DNA from: Acanthochlamys bracteata
Taxonomy: Eukaryota; Streptophyta; Magnoliopsida; Pandanales; Velloziaceae
Assembly (NCBI GenBank): GCA_019914995.1
Contig: CM034129.1
Coordinates: forward strand, 2,803,725 to 2,867,724
DNA length: 64,000 nucleotides
Direction: 5' to 3'
Shown here: piece after piece, positions 48,521 through 59,000 of the stretch
Layout: each line of letters starts with the position of its first letter
How positions within the stretch are numbered: the stretch's first letter is position 1
The notes under the pieces: generated by a model
The model's input: only the letters and a program-made list of their open reading frames with translations
The model's database searches: none
Told to the model about the DNA's origin: nothing
Made by a program: the position numbers and the translations under genes

Positions 48521-50961
48521 TTATGCTCCAGGGATTTCAGAATTTTTTATGGTTTCACGCCAAGCATACTCCCTCGCACCATCTTTGTCAACAATCTTGA
48601 TAACAAAATTCGGGGGAGCAATCACCAACCTGGACCTTATCTCCATTATGACTTTATCTACTAGATCAATGGCTTCTTCCAGCTTCATCCCCTTGTGATA
48701 GTGCCTATCCATCATTGATAAGGCAAAGTAGGAGGCATAACCAAATGCACCCTTGTCAACCTTATGGAGAGTAGCAATATAGTCGACATAGTAAAGAGAT
48801 GGACCAACATCCTTGTCATACCCCGCCAAGAGCAGGTTAACGAAGTACGGATTCTGAAAAGGTCAAAGCAACAAGTTCTTTAACGCTTTAAAGAAAGCCA
48901 TCAAATGCAACAGAAAAGTTCTGATACTATAAGCAAGATAACAAAGACGCAAATACATAAATGCCCCATTCTTCAACCACGGAGCAAAACAGCATATTAG
49001 AACCCTAGAATTGAACAAAAAGGTATAAGACGATTTGGCCACCTTTGATCACTATTCCCAGGGATCATGTAACTTTTAAATTGCCTGAGGCAACACCCTG
49101 ATTAGTCTGCTTTGGTAATAAAGAAAATTGCACTCCTCTACCTATAAGTCAAACTTTTCTGATGTATGTATGTGCAGTATGCCCTAATGCTTCACATTTA
49201 AAGTTATACTACATACATTTAACAGGGACACAAACAGCAAACAGGGACATGTTAAGAATTAATCGTACACTTAAAAGTAATTGAGCATGGCTTACTCTAT
49301 ACTGATTCTAGCAATCTCACATCAAAGGTTTGAAATGTTTCGAGACCCAAAAGCAGACTCCTACTTACAACCTCAGGTGTTCCCTGGATCCTTCCATGTT
49401 AATAAGCAGACTACGTAATGATGCAAACTTCGACAAAAATTCAAACACCTCATGTAATTTAAGAAACATCAAACATATTATAGGACCAAAGGAATAAATA
49501 GGATGGTATACTGCCCTAGCAGATTCCTGATTCTGAAGTATAATGACATAGTGTACATGCAAATGTCAAATCTAGCGGACAACATAATCATTCTCACCAT
49601 TTGCAATCATGACTAAGTAAAGCAAAAGAATCACTAAGTCAAAGAAGCCAGTGAGAGCATAACGACATCTATCTCGCAGAATACACAATCAAAGGCCCAT
49701 GGCTAAACAACCAAGTTTAACATTTCTCTAAACTATTTAGAAATATAACGACATCACAATTCACCACACACTACTATAAATTGTTGTAAGATACGATGCA
49801 ATGATATTTTGAAAGTGAACATATGGAGTTAAAAGAGGTAATGGCAAATACTCTTGCAGTTCAAGATTTGGTAGTTGATATCCAACTGTGAATCCAGTGC
49901 ATTCAGACAACCCTCTAACTCTCAAAGACTATATATATGAAGTCTAACTGTATGAATGTTCCACCTCTTGCAGAGTAATTCACAAAGGTCGATACAATAC
50001 ATAAAGACAATAAGTCATACTAATCTTAAAAGTCTAAGAAAGTGTAGGGTAAAAAAAGGAAACCAGAAAGGCAAAACAGCTTAGCCTGATGGAACAATAG
50101 GTAAAGAATCTGGCAAAAATAGTTAGTAAATAAGCCTGCGGTGCTACCCAATTCCAGTCTGGAACAAAAGGTTAGTAATGATTAGATAGCTGCACAAATT
50201 ATCAAAGTCATTTGATCATAAAACAGTACTGGCATAATACTGTTGGAGAAGAAGAAAGGTTAGAAACTTATATCTACAAAACCAGGCCCCTCACATAAGG
50301 ATTCCTAAGAAAAAACAACTCTAAAAACTAGTTCCAGTGAAAAAAAAGGTAAATCCAGTACTATGCGACCAGCATAAACTTCTAAAGTTCATAAATTTCA
50401 ACAAATTTCAATGATTAGTTTGAAACCTATCTGTATGCAGCAAAAATTAGACTTCTAGTGCTATAATTCGCCTAGAACTTCAATGACGCAGTCAAAAACC
50501 TTGCACCTAGAGCATGAGATGAAATCGCAAAACCCTAGCTTAGTGCTAGATCCAATTACACAACTCTCTACCAAGATGAGAAAATAAACCTTTCGGAGCG
50601 CAGTCGCAAGCTCGCCACGGATGAAGTTGGCAGCAGCGGCTGTAGAGAGAGGGATTCCGTTTCTGAACTCGTACAGATGCACGTTCTTCTGGATGAACTC
50701 AGTGAACTGGACTCTGTAAAGAAGAGATAAAAAAGAACCGTCCATTAAAATAAATCAACGGCGTAGATGAATAGATAAGAACAGAAGTTTAGATAGAGAT
50801 TACCTGTCACCGGTTTCACCGGAGGTGCCAAGAAGCTTATGCGAGTCGAGAATCATTATCTTGTCTTCGTTAGATTTGTGAACGAGAATGCTCTGCACCG
50901 CTGAAGTGTCCGTCACCATCACAGCGAACCCGTCGCCGACCAGACCGAACACGCACTCCAT
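48521..50961 (-). CDS. PBD: 20S proteasome subunit beta type 2 (beta4, PBD)
   Basis: A non-catalytic beta subunit of the 20S core particle. Exons 50804-50961, 50590-50713 and 48521-48853 sum to 615 nt, exactly 204 residues, the length of plant PBD1/PBD2. It opens [20 protein letters not shown] with no propeptide. Key blocks are [59 protein letters not shown] and [18 protein letters not shown]. No catalytic N-terminal Thr is present, as expected for beta4. The second intron is about 1.7 kb. The promoter lies in about 50.96-51.1 kb. Confidence 0.96.
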
Positions 50962-51329
50962 CACTAGATCGTCCGATTGATAAACGATTTTAAAGATTGA
51001 TTTAATTGAAAGCAGATTTGTGAGAAGAGGTGGCTGAAAGAGTTCTTATTAAGAGAGGGGAAGGTAAATGATAGACTTGAAATAAGTAGCGTAGCTTGTT
51101 TAATGGGCTTTTATTTTATTGGTGTAAAAATGGGCCCATCTCTCGCAGGCTATCTGGCGGTAAAGATGTCAATTGAAGCGATGGAAGATGGAATAAAGTT
51201 ACAGGAGCATGAATAAACAACAAATCTAGTAGCCGACTTTGTTGGCCCATTTATATGTTTTAATCGATCGTATCTGGGCTGGTCCAGCTATATGGTAGAC
51301 CAAATAGACACTTAACAGTAAGAGCGAGT

Positions 51330-51565
51330 TGGGGAAAGCATTACAAACGCTGATTTTTAATTTTTAATATTATATTATATTTTATATATTTATTTATTTC
51401 GAAATTTATTTAAAAATTAAAAAAATTAAAAAATTTTATAAAATTCTTTTATTATCTATTTTTATTATATCTTAAATAAAAAAATAAATTTCATTTTTAA
51501 AAAAAGAAATATTTTTTTTATTTTAAAAAAAATTATTTTATAAGTAATTTTAAAAGCTCCATTAA
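51330..51565. mobile_element. MITE-like AT-rich element, same family as 39985-40240
   Basis: The interior follows that of the 40.1 kb element almost block for block: AAAAATTTTAtaAAAT, TTTTATTATcTATTTTTATT, a run of AAAAATAAA, then TATTTTTTTTATTTTAAAAA and ATTATTTTATAAgt. The ends are GGAAAGCATTACAAACGC on the left and TTTAAAAGCTCC on the right. No ORF. Confidence 0.45.
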
Positions 51566-51800
51566 AAGAAGAAATTTTGGACTGATTTGGAACCAATTCC
51601 GTTTTCTGTTTTGGTCTTCGCCTCACTTGTTCCACGTCCCTCGCAGCCGTTCAAAAACCCAGCTGCTTCGCTTCCTTCTCCATCTGTTTCAACGGTTTGT
51701 TTCTTTGTTTCTATTGACAACATAACAAGAGTATATGTAACACAAGCTTAAGCAACTAAATTAAAAGCCAGTTTCATGAAATTACACACAGACGACGAAG

Positions 51801-52112
51801 ATGTGCTCGTTATTGTTAGCCGTGATGCCTAAGCACAACCTCTCAAGGTTCTTATATTCCCAGAAGCAACAGGAACAGCTGGGTGATCCCGGAGGGGCGC
51901 GCGGGTCACAATGTCACTGTGAAACGAATACTTCGGTAGTTAATGTTGTCCGCCTGGTTCCTTTCCTGCTCTTCCTCTTTTTAATTGCCTCTTCTCTATT
52001 CGCTCATGGCCTTCCTGTGATTGATCATGACCTGAGACATGAGGGCATGCCATCTCGAAGACCCCGACCACCAACTATACTGATGCTATCTTGTTGCTCT
52101 CTAGTTAGTTAA
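51801..52112 (+). CDS. Hypothetical small membrane or secreted protein
   Basis: 103 codons. One strong hydrophobic segment (LVPFLLFLFLIASSLFAHG, residues 52-70) is followed by a short basic, proline-rich tail (HEGMPSRRPRPPT). That layout recalls precursors of secreted peptides or small type II membrane proteins, but the segment is too far from the first Met for a normal signal peptide unless an inner start is used. The tail matches no peptide-hormone consensus I know (CLE, CEP, IDA, PIP, RGF). Uncertain. Confidence 0.3.
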   Translation: MCSLLLAVMPKHNLSRFLYSQKQQEQLGDPGGARGSQCHCETNTSVVNVVRLVPFLLFLFLIASSLFAHGLPVIDHDLRHEGMPSRRPRPPTILMLSCCSLVS

Positions 52113-52442
52113 TTAGGCGCCATCTTATATGGATCTCTAAAATTTGGAAACTTTTCAAACAATTTATATCATTATTATCTGGAAATCAACTTGAATACAT
52201 GGACGATCTGATCAATAATAACATTGCTGATATTAGCAATGGAGACGTCAACGTCCATCTCCCATAATTCCTCCACTGGTACTCGCTTCGTGCAATCGTC
52301 AGTGCTCGTTGGAGTAGATGGACCGCTTCTCAAGGAGATTGAACGGTTTAATTCCTTGGTGATGACGATGATGAAGAGTGCTTGCTTAACACCTGCATTT
52401 CCTCGTCAGACGCTTTTATGATGGATCACTTCTTCCTGCCAG

Positions 52443-52715
52443 CTAAAAATTTTTACTAGCTATCTCATTCAGTCTACATGAATATACGAGAAAAATTGGA
52501 TTTAAAACAAGCATTCTAGAAGAAATTGGCATTAATGAGTATGTATTCTTTAAAGATAAAGGCTTAATGACATTGAAGGCTGCTTCAGGAGCTTCAGCAG
52601 TGTTATAGTTCTCCGGATCGTCGCATCCTACACCGTAAAAATCTATGACATAAAGATTTTCTAAATGATCAATATTCACTTGCATACTTGTCGAACCGAT
52701 CGAGTAGCTGAACAT
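52443..52715 (-). pseudogene. Relic resembling vicilin exon 3, antiparallel to the vicilin gene
   Basis: The minus-strand reading DFYGVGCDDPENYNTAEAPE followed by AAFNV lines up with the vicilin exon 3 product (FYAVGGQNPESFFNT...EVLEAAFNV): F-Y-x-V-G, P-E, N-T and E-A-A-F-N-V are shared in order. An acceptor-like CATAG precedes it at the same place as the real intron. Flanking sequence is not recognisable as cupin, so this is a fragment. Confidence 0.45.
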
Positions 52716-52962
52716 GTATGTATAGCTAGTCAGCGTTAAGAACTAACTTTACATAATATATATAGTATGAATTAATATATCTTTAACTATTTTCTAAGCC
52801 ACAACCTGTAGCATTATTCAAGACCAAAAAAGAAAAGAGTCTCGAAACGCAGATGGCCTTTCAAGTCCAAAAGAGAAGAGCAGTAGAGGACACTTGAATA
52901 TAGCACTTCGATACAGTCATCTGATGAAGAAAACCACGCGGACAGTGCCTCACTGAGTGCAC

Positions 52963-52970
52963 CATGCATG
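52963..52970. promoter_or_regulatory. RY element (CATGCATG) upstream of vicilin
   Basis: CATGCATG is the RY box bound by B3 factors (ABI3, FUS3, LEC2) in seed-storage promoters. It lies about 370 bp before the vicilin ATG with an ACGT-containing CCACGTCC just after it at 52974-52981, a pairing typical of seed genes. A CATGTG E-box follows at 53081. Confidence 0.65.
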
Positions 52971-53269
52971 CAGCCACGTCCCAATACCTAAACGACGAGG
53001 ACTAAAGCTCTTTTCTCTTCTCTTTACCTGCATGAATTCACAATGTTAATCTACTTCAAAGCAGGGAAAAACCGAAGTATCATGTGACATCCATGCGAAA
53101 CTACGCGTGTTAGTTCATGCAGCATCGTTAGAGCTTGGTGACAACCCGTACTCCAGCTGAAAATGTCAAATGTGGCGCCCCGACTGAACCCATCAACACG
53201 TAGCTCGCATGCACGAAACCATCTGCACATTTCTATACCGATAGTTATCTTCATCACCTTTCCTCTTGC

Positions 53270-53276
53270 TATAAAT
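53270..53276 (+). promoter_or_regulatory. Vicilin TATA box
   Basis: TATAAAT, 72 bp upstream of the vicilin ATG at 53342. Confidence 0.75.
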
Positions 53277-53341
53277 TGAGGCCTTAACTCAGCTATTTTC
53301 GTCACCACGAAATCATCGAGCAAGCTCCACAAGTAATAGCA

Positions 53342-55991
53342 ATGGCTAGGCATAAGGATCTAATTCCTTTCTTGCTTCTTTTTGTCTTCATTCTTTCAGC
53401 AATCATCGCCCACTGTCAGCGCGAGGATCGTCAGCTGAGAGAATGTAAGCGGCAATGCGAGCAGCAAATGCACCAAGACCACAGCAGGATGCTGCAGTGC
53501 AAGCAAAGCTGCGAGCAAGAGCATCGGCAGACAGAAAAACGCGAGGGAGGCCCTGAGGGCGGTGAGCTTGATGTAATCATCACCGATCGCTTCCTGCAGG
53601 AGCGGACTAAACTGCGGGAATGTAAACGGCAATGCGAGCAGCAAAGTTACCATGACCACAGCAAGATGCTGCAGTGCAAGCAACGGTGCACGCAAGAGTA
53701 CCGCCAGGATGAAGAAGGTGAGAGAGGAGGCAAAGAGGTAAACACCGATCGCGATCCACAGGCACGAAAGCAGCTGCAGGAATGCAAGCGCCGCTGCGAG
53801 CAGCAGAGTCAACACGAGCACAGCAGGATGCTGGACTGCAAGCAACGGTGCGAGCAGGAGGACCGCCAGACAGAAGAACGAGAGAGAGACAGCGACGAGG
53901 GTGGCTACAGCGACGAAATTATCACCAAACGCGACCCACAGGAGCGCCTTGAGGAGTGCATGCAACAGTGCCGCCACCAAGGAGAGCAGCAGCATCGGTG
54001 CCAGCAGAAGTGCCGTAGTACGTACGAGGAGAGCAGCAGGGAGAGAGGTAGTGATGACTGGACAGAGAATGATCCACGGGAGCGTCACCGCCAGTGCAAG
54101 AAAGAGTGCAAGCAGGACCAAGAAGAACGGCAGCAGAGGGAACGGTGCGAGCGCCGGTGCCAGCAAGAGTACCAAAAGGAGAGCCAGCGTGGACGAGGAA
54201 GCGATGACAACCCTTCGCGGAAATATGAGAAAGACGAAAAGGGCCAGAAACAGCAGAGCAGCCGCCCTTACATTTTTGATAGCCAGAGCTTTATGCACCA
54301 GGTAAGGTCAGATCAAGGGAGCATCCGGGTCCTTAAGAAATTCCACCAGCAGTCCAAGCTGTTGCTCGGAATCTCCAACTACAGATTGGCCATACTCGAA
54401 GCAAACCCCAACACTTTCGTGATGCCCTCACACTGGGATGCCGACACCATCTGCTACGTTGTCGCAGGTAATTGATATGCGATGATGTTTTAATTTTCTC
54501 CCATGTGTATAAATTTCACGGTTGATCATGTATATATGATCAAATGTTGTAGGGCGTGGGACAATCACCATGCTACACCAAGAGAGCCGCGATTCACAGC
54601 AAAATAACCGGGAATCGCATGACATCTGCCAAGGTGACATTGTCTGGATTCCTTCTGGCACCATTGTCTACCTAACCAACAAGGATAACAGCCAAAAGCT
54701 CACAATTGCAAAGCTCCTTCAGCCGGTATCAGTTCCAGGCCAGTACGAGGTATGGCGTGCTTCCAGTATTTCGTCATCAACTTCATTTCACGATAAATTC
54801 CATGGGAATTCATATTTAAAGTTGTTTGCTTCATGCATGCAGGTGTTCTATGCCGTTGGTGGCCAAAACCCAGAGTCTTTCTTCAATACCATCAGTGATG
54901 AAGTGTTAGAGGCCGCTTTCAATGTATAGCGACATATATAAAAGTTTGATCACTACATGCTGTTGATAACTTTCACCTCTTTATAATGAAGCTGAAATAT
55001 GACCACATTTTTTTTTCCTGGAACAGGTTCAAAGGGACAGGATCGACATGGTGTTTAGGAGGCAGAACAAGGGAGTCTTCATTAGGGCGTCTCAGGAGCA
55101 GCTCAGGGAGATAGGTCGCCAAAGCGGCAGCGGAAGCGGTGGCGGTCACTGGCCTTTTGGTGGAGAGTCATCGAGGGGTCCCTTCAATCTTCTCAGGCAA
55201 CGCCCTACCCATTCCAACCAACGCGGCCAGCTCTACGAGGCCGGCAGAGAAGATTACCAGCCTCTAAGAGAGATGGACATTCAAGTTACCTTCGCCAACA
55301 TCAGTGGCGTACGAACTTCTGCAAAATTTGAAGCCACAGAATTTGCATTAAATATTACGAAATATAAATATGATTAATTTTTATGGTTACATTGCTGCAG
55401 GGATCCATGACTGCGCCATTCTACAACTCCAAGTCGACCAAGATAGCCATAGTGACGGAGGGCCGCGGCTTCGTTGAGATCATCTGCCCCAACCTCCAGA
55501 AAGAGAGCCAAGAAGAGTGGGAAGAACGAGGCCAAAGCCACCGTGAAAAAGAATGGGAAGAAGAACAACAGCGAGAGCAAGAGGAACGCCACAGCCGTGA
55601 TGAAAGAGGAAGAAAAGAAGAAGAAGAAGAGCAACAGGAACAAGGACGCGGGCAGAGATACCAGAACGTAAGAGGACAGCTACGCCCGGGCACCGTGTTC
55701 GTTGTCCCACCAGGTCACCCAACCGTTCAGGTTGCTTCACGCGGCGAGAACCTACAGATAGTTTGCTTCGAGATCCGTGCGGAGAACAACCACAAGTTCT
55801 GGTTGGCTGGACAAAACAATGTGCTGAACCAGATGGACAGGCAGGCCAAGGAGCTCGCCTTCAACACCAAAGCCCGTGAAGTTGAGCAAGTTCTGAGCGC
55901 ACAGAACGAGAGGTACTTTCTTCGCGGGCCGGAGGAGCGCGAGCACAGCCGTGGAAGGCTTGCAAACATCCTGGACTTCATCGGATTCTGA
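53342..55991 (+). CDS. 7S vicilin with five N-terminal alpha-hairpin (Cx3C) units
   Basis: A seed-storage globulin of protein bodies. Exons 53342-54467, 54553-54749, 54843-54923, 55027-55308 and 55401-55991 sum to 2277 nt or 758 residues. Signal peptide: residues 1 to about 24. Five C-x3-C-x(n)-C-x3-C units start at C35, C94, C148, C206 and C252, with n of 13, 13, 13, 9 and 12. Units 1-3 are nearly repeats of each other (CKRQCEQQ, then SRMLQCKQ). Linkers are acidic and Gln/Arg-rich. The first cupin starts at RPYIFDSQSF (308) and includes MPSHWDADTICYVVAGRGTI, ICQGDIVWIPSGTIVYLTN and FYAVGG. The second starts at GPFNLLRQRP, has an inserted Glu/Arg-rich stretch (HREKEWEEEQQREQEERHSR) and ends DFIGF. 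Hairpin-bearing vicilins such as macadamia MiAMP2 precursors release antimicrobial or protease-inhibiting hairpins on processing; release here is inferred. Close relatives are food allergens. Confidence 0.95.
53444..54160 (+). repeat. Coding tandem repeats, hairpin units of vicilin
   Basis: Five diverged repeats with a period of about 46-59 codons. Units 1 to 3 share blocks such as GCAAGATGCTGCAGTGCAAG or close variants. The repeat structure and high Gln/Arg/Glu content also leave the opposite strand free of stops for 300 codons. Confidence 0.8.
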
Positions 55992-57414
55992 TCTAGCTTT
56001 GTGTTGGCGAGCTAGAAAGAATATGTAAGAGGCTTGTGCTAGTGCATTACGTACGTACTGCTGTGTGTGGTTTAGCGGGATGTAGATAAATGAAATAAGA
56101 GAGGGTAACTAGTTGTAATAAGAATGTGCCAAGACTTATGGTATATGATGCTTATGTATGCTGTTATTATCCTAGTAAACTAAACGCTTTTGAGCAAACT
56201 TGCTCCTGTGTGTTTTAGATCATGCCTTACTTTGATGTCTCAGAAACAAGAGCTTGCAGCAATATCTTTATTGAACATAACTAAAAAAATTTTAAATTTA
56301 AGCTAATGGATTGACTTTGTTCATATGGCAGCATAACCATGGTACTTAATCATAAAAGTCAACTTATCTAAAACATTAACTTTAAAATTTAAACTAACAT
56401 ATTGACGGACTTGTTCAGTACGATATGACATGATATCAAAGTTAGGGAATATTTAGTATTAATTATAAACTCATTTGTATTCTAAATTTTTTATTTTAAA
56501 TTTTTAAAAAGATTTTTAGAAAATATTTATAGAATTTAAAAAAAAAAGATGAAATAAACACTTTATATAAGCGATCTCAAACACTCCCTCGATGAGTTTG
56601 TTAGCCGAATGAGATTTCCTTGATTAGTGTAATGGGCTGGCCCAGTTAAGCTGAAGAAGCCTCTGTGTATTTTTGGGTAAATTATATAGAGAGGCTTGTT
56701 TTTGTCCCAAAGCGTTAAAATTTCCCTAATTTTACTAGTTTTGTTCAACAAACGTTGCAGCTAAAGTAATATTATATACCTTGTAAAATACTTCTCGCAA
56801 GAATATATAACTCGTTGTAGAAAACTGGTCACCTGCGTATATTTATGTTATGAACTAATATAATTAGGAACAAATACTGCAAGTGAAAAGATCCTGACAG
56901 AAAAGTTTCCGCTGCAATAATTCAAAGCAGCTCCTAATCCTTCTCACCTTCCATGATATCAGCTCAAAGCTTTAACACCGTACATATGCATATCAGCATA
57001 TCGAACTTCTATATATCACCATCAGCACTATTAAGGTGTGCTAAATGCTAACTCTTTCCATGCACCAAAGGTTCTAAAACCTTCTCTGATTACTTTTAAG
57101 AAAGTTTTAGAATTAGTAATTGCCCAATGGAGAAGCAGCAGATGGACGGTGAAAGAGAGGTATAAGGTTTGAAGAAAATTTAAGTCTTGCAGTGGTGGAT
57201 TTCTGTGACGCAACACTTGATAGCTGTATTTCCAATTAGCAAACATGATTAATGCCCATGATCACTAGAGACAATCATTACACCAGTTCTGTTCCCACAT
57301 GAATGGGACCGATTACCACTCGACGATTTGCTCAAAGTGTGCTAAATATGTTAGAAAGCTTTTTTTTACCACGGTTACAAAGTAACCAAAACATCGTCCC
57401 TTCTCCTCTCCCAC
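55992..57414. other. Intergenic region between vicilin and hairpinin gene 1
   Basis: Vicilin 3' UTR (to about 56110) followed by AT-rich DNA and the promoter of hairpinin gene 1. An RY-like ATGCAT core lies at 56986-56991. No further gene. Confidence 0.45.
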
Positions 57415-57421
57415 TATAAAT
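57415..57421 (+). promoter_or_regulatory. TATA box of hairpinin gene 1
   Basis: TATAAAT in CCCACTATAAATTCTCCC, 85 bp before the ATG at 57500; the same core and spacing class as the vicilin promoter. Confidence 0.7.
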
Positions 57422-57499
57422 TCTCCCTCACTTAGTTAAGCCTTCATAAAATACTGAAACAACTAAAATCTTCTTCAAGTTCTATAGCTCAACAACAAC

Positions 57500-57940
57500 A
57501 TGGCAAACAAACTAAACTGTCTCATTTCCCTTTTGTCGCTGTTGCTCTTGTTGTGCACTACCACTATGACATGGGCAGCTGATCCTGAAGTGGAGCTTTG
57601 CAAACAGCAGTGCGCACGTCAGCCGCACTTCAGCAACAGGGAAAGAGAGACATGCAAACAACTCTGTGACGAGTACGGGAAAGACAAGGCTGATCGACAG
57701 CGTGAGGAGGATGGCCCTAGTCTTGAAGAGGTTGAACGGCAACGCGTGCGCTGCAAGCACCAGTGCCGTGTCGCCATGCTCAACGAAAGCGAAAAGATGC
57801 AGTGCGAGGACAAGTGCGAGAAGCAGTACTGGGAAGAGAGAGCAAAGCTCAAGGATAATGGTAATGGAGTAGTTCTGAAAGCTTACAGGATGCTGATAAG
57901 GAAGGTGGCTCGTTCGATGATGATGCATGAAAGAGTGTAG
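57500..57940 (+). CDS. Free-standing two-unit alpha-hairpinin protein 1
   Basis: A single-exon gene of 146 residues with no cupin domain. Signal peptide: residues 1 to about 26 (LLLLLCTTTMTWA|ADPE). Unit 1 is C34-x3-C38-x13-C52-x3-C56; unit 2 is C85-x3-C89-x12-C102-x3-C106. The spacing and the CKQQC/CKQLC wording match the hairpin units of the vicilin 1.5-4 kb upstream. The linker is charged (DKADRQREEDGPSLEEVERQ). After unit 2 comes EKQYWEERAKL and a basic, amphipathic end (LKAYRMLIRKVARSMMMH) that vicilin lacks. By family knowledge such hairpinins are antimicrobial peptides or trypsin inhibitors, usually cut from larger seed precursors. Role here is inferred. Start is certain: TATA and a CAACAACAACATGG leader fit. 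Confidence 0.9.
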   Translation: MANKLNCLISLLSLLLLLCTTTMTWAADPEVELCKQQCARQPHFSNRERETCKQLCDEYGKDKADRQREEDGPSLEEVERQRVRCKHQCRVAMLNESEKMQCEDKCEKQYWEERAKLKDNGNGVVLKAYRMLIRKVARSMMMHERV

Positions 57941-58951
57941 GAGATGAAATGGTCTACTACTCTTTTCTAGTTCTATCTAAGTTCATTTTCCGTCATTTCC
58001 TCTGTTTCGTATATCTCTGTTTCTTATCTTGTGAGCTTCGCACCGCGTGAATCTTGTCTTATATGTACAGTAATGTTAATGAATCTCTGTTTCTTATTTT
58101 AGCTTTGCCATTTACTTTTGATCATGCAGTAGTGAAGGTGTTCTCTTCACACATGACTATTTCTTGACTTCAATTCTTAAACCATGGTGATAAAAGTGCG
58201 TGTTTCATAATTAAGTTTCGTAAAAATAAAATATAAAAAGTAGAATTTATTAAAAAATAAAATAGAAGTAGAGTTTAGTATTTATGTTTTAATAAATTTT
58301 GGAAGTGTATTAAAAATTGAAAGATAGAATTATATTGAAAAGTATGTAAATAAAAAAAGTTGGAACTAAAATTTCGCATGTGAAATTAAAATTCTGAATT
58401 TTTTATATAATTAAAATATAGAAACTGTTCGGAATTCAAATTTAGTAGAAGAAAGTGAAGTTACGGGTTGTTGAAACAAGTCCAAACTCGAACTCTGGAG
58501 TGTCGTGCTAACATTGGTAAAGTAGGCCTTGTAGTTTGGGCCTCAAAAGTTTGTTTCAATTAATCGTATCAGTGGAATGCGCCAACACGTGAAAAGTTAC
58601 TCTTCTTGGGCCGTCTGGATCATAGGGCTTTTTCTCAGCAGCTAAGCCCAAGGCTTGTATAATCCAGCTTTAGAAAGGCACTAATGCTTAATCAATCGTT
58701 CCTCGCCCAGTCATCCTGGCAACAAATTCAGCTGAGTCACATTACTCTCGTGTAATTCGATGATTTGTAAAAACAGCTGACACAACACATTATCATGTTT
58801 TTGGTCGGCACGTAAAACTTATTAAATTATTATATAATACGATGTTCCAAACTATTTAAAGATTAGTATGACAAATACTTCCAAAATTTTCTGGAGTATG
58901 CTATACGTGTTCAACTCCATCCAAAGAATTATAATCTCGCGCAACTCTCCT
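57941..58951. other. Intergenic region between the two hairpinin genes
   Basis: 3' UTR of gene 1, AT-rich DNA (58200-58450) and the promoter of gene 2, which includes a G-box CACGTG at 58586-58591. Confidence 0.45.
58586..58591. promoter_or_regulatory. G-box (CACGTG) upstream of hairpinin gene 2
   Basis: AACACGTGAA, about 415 bp before the ATG. G-boxes bind bZIP factors and act in ABA- and seed-regulated promoters; use here is inferred. Confidence 0.5.
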
Positions 58952-58958
58952 TATAAAT
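58952..58958 (+). promoter_or_regulatory. TATA box of hairpinin gene 2
   Basis: TATAAAT, 49 bp before the ATG at 59001. Confidence 0.65.
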
Positions 58959-59000
58959 CAAACAACCTCCTTTTAATTCTCATTCACCGCAAAAAGCAAG

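Larger units (their letters stand above)
50962..52442. other. Intergenic region, includes AT-rich repeat and short ORFs
   Basis: Contains the proteasome promoter, a MITE-like block (51330-51565) and the small ORF at 51801-52112. A second short plus-strand ORF at 52224-52421 is not recognised. Confidence 0.35.

Noticed and set aside
53396-54298. 300-codon minus-strand ORF opposite the vicilin
   Set aside because: It is the shadow of the Gln/Arg/Glu-rich hairpin repeats, whose reverse complement lacks stops; Leu/Ala/Val-rich translation is an artefact.
57512-57928. Minus-strand ORF opposite hairpinin gene 1, and 59050-59430 opposite gene 2
   Set aside because: Both mirror the sense genes, which have signal peptide, family motifs and TATA boxes.
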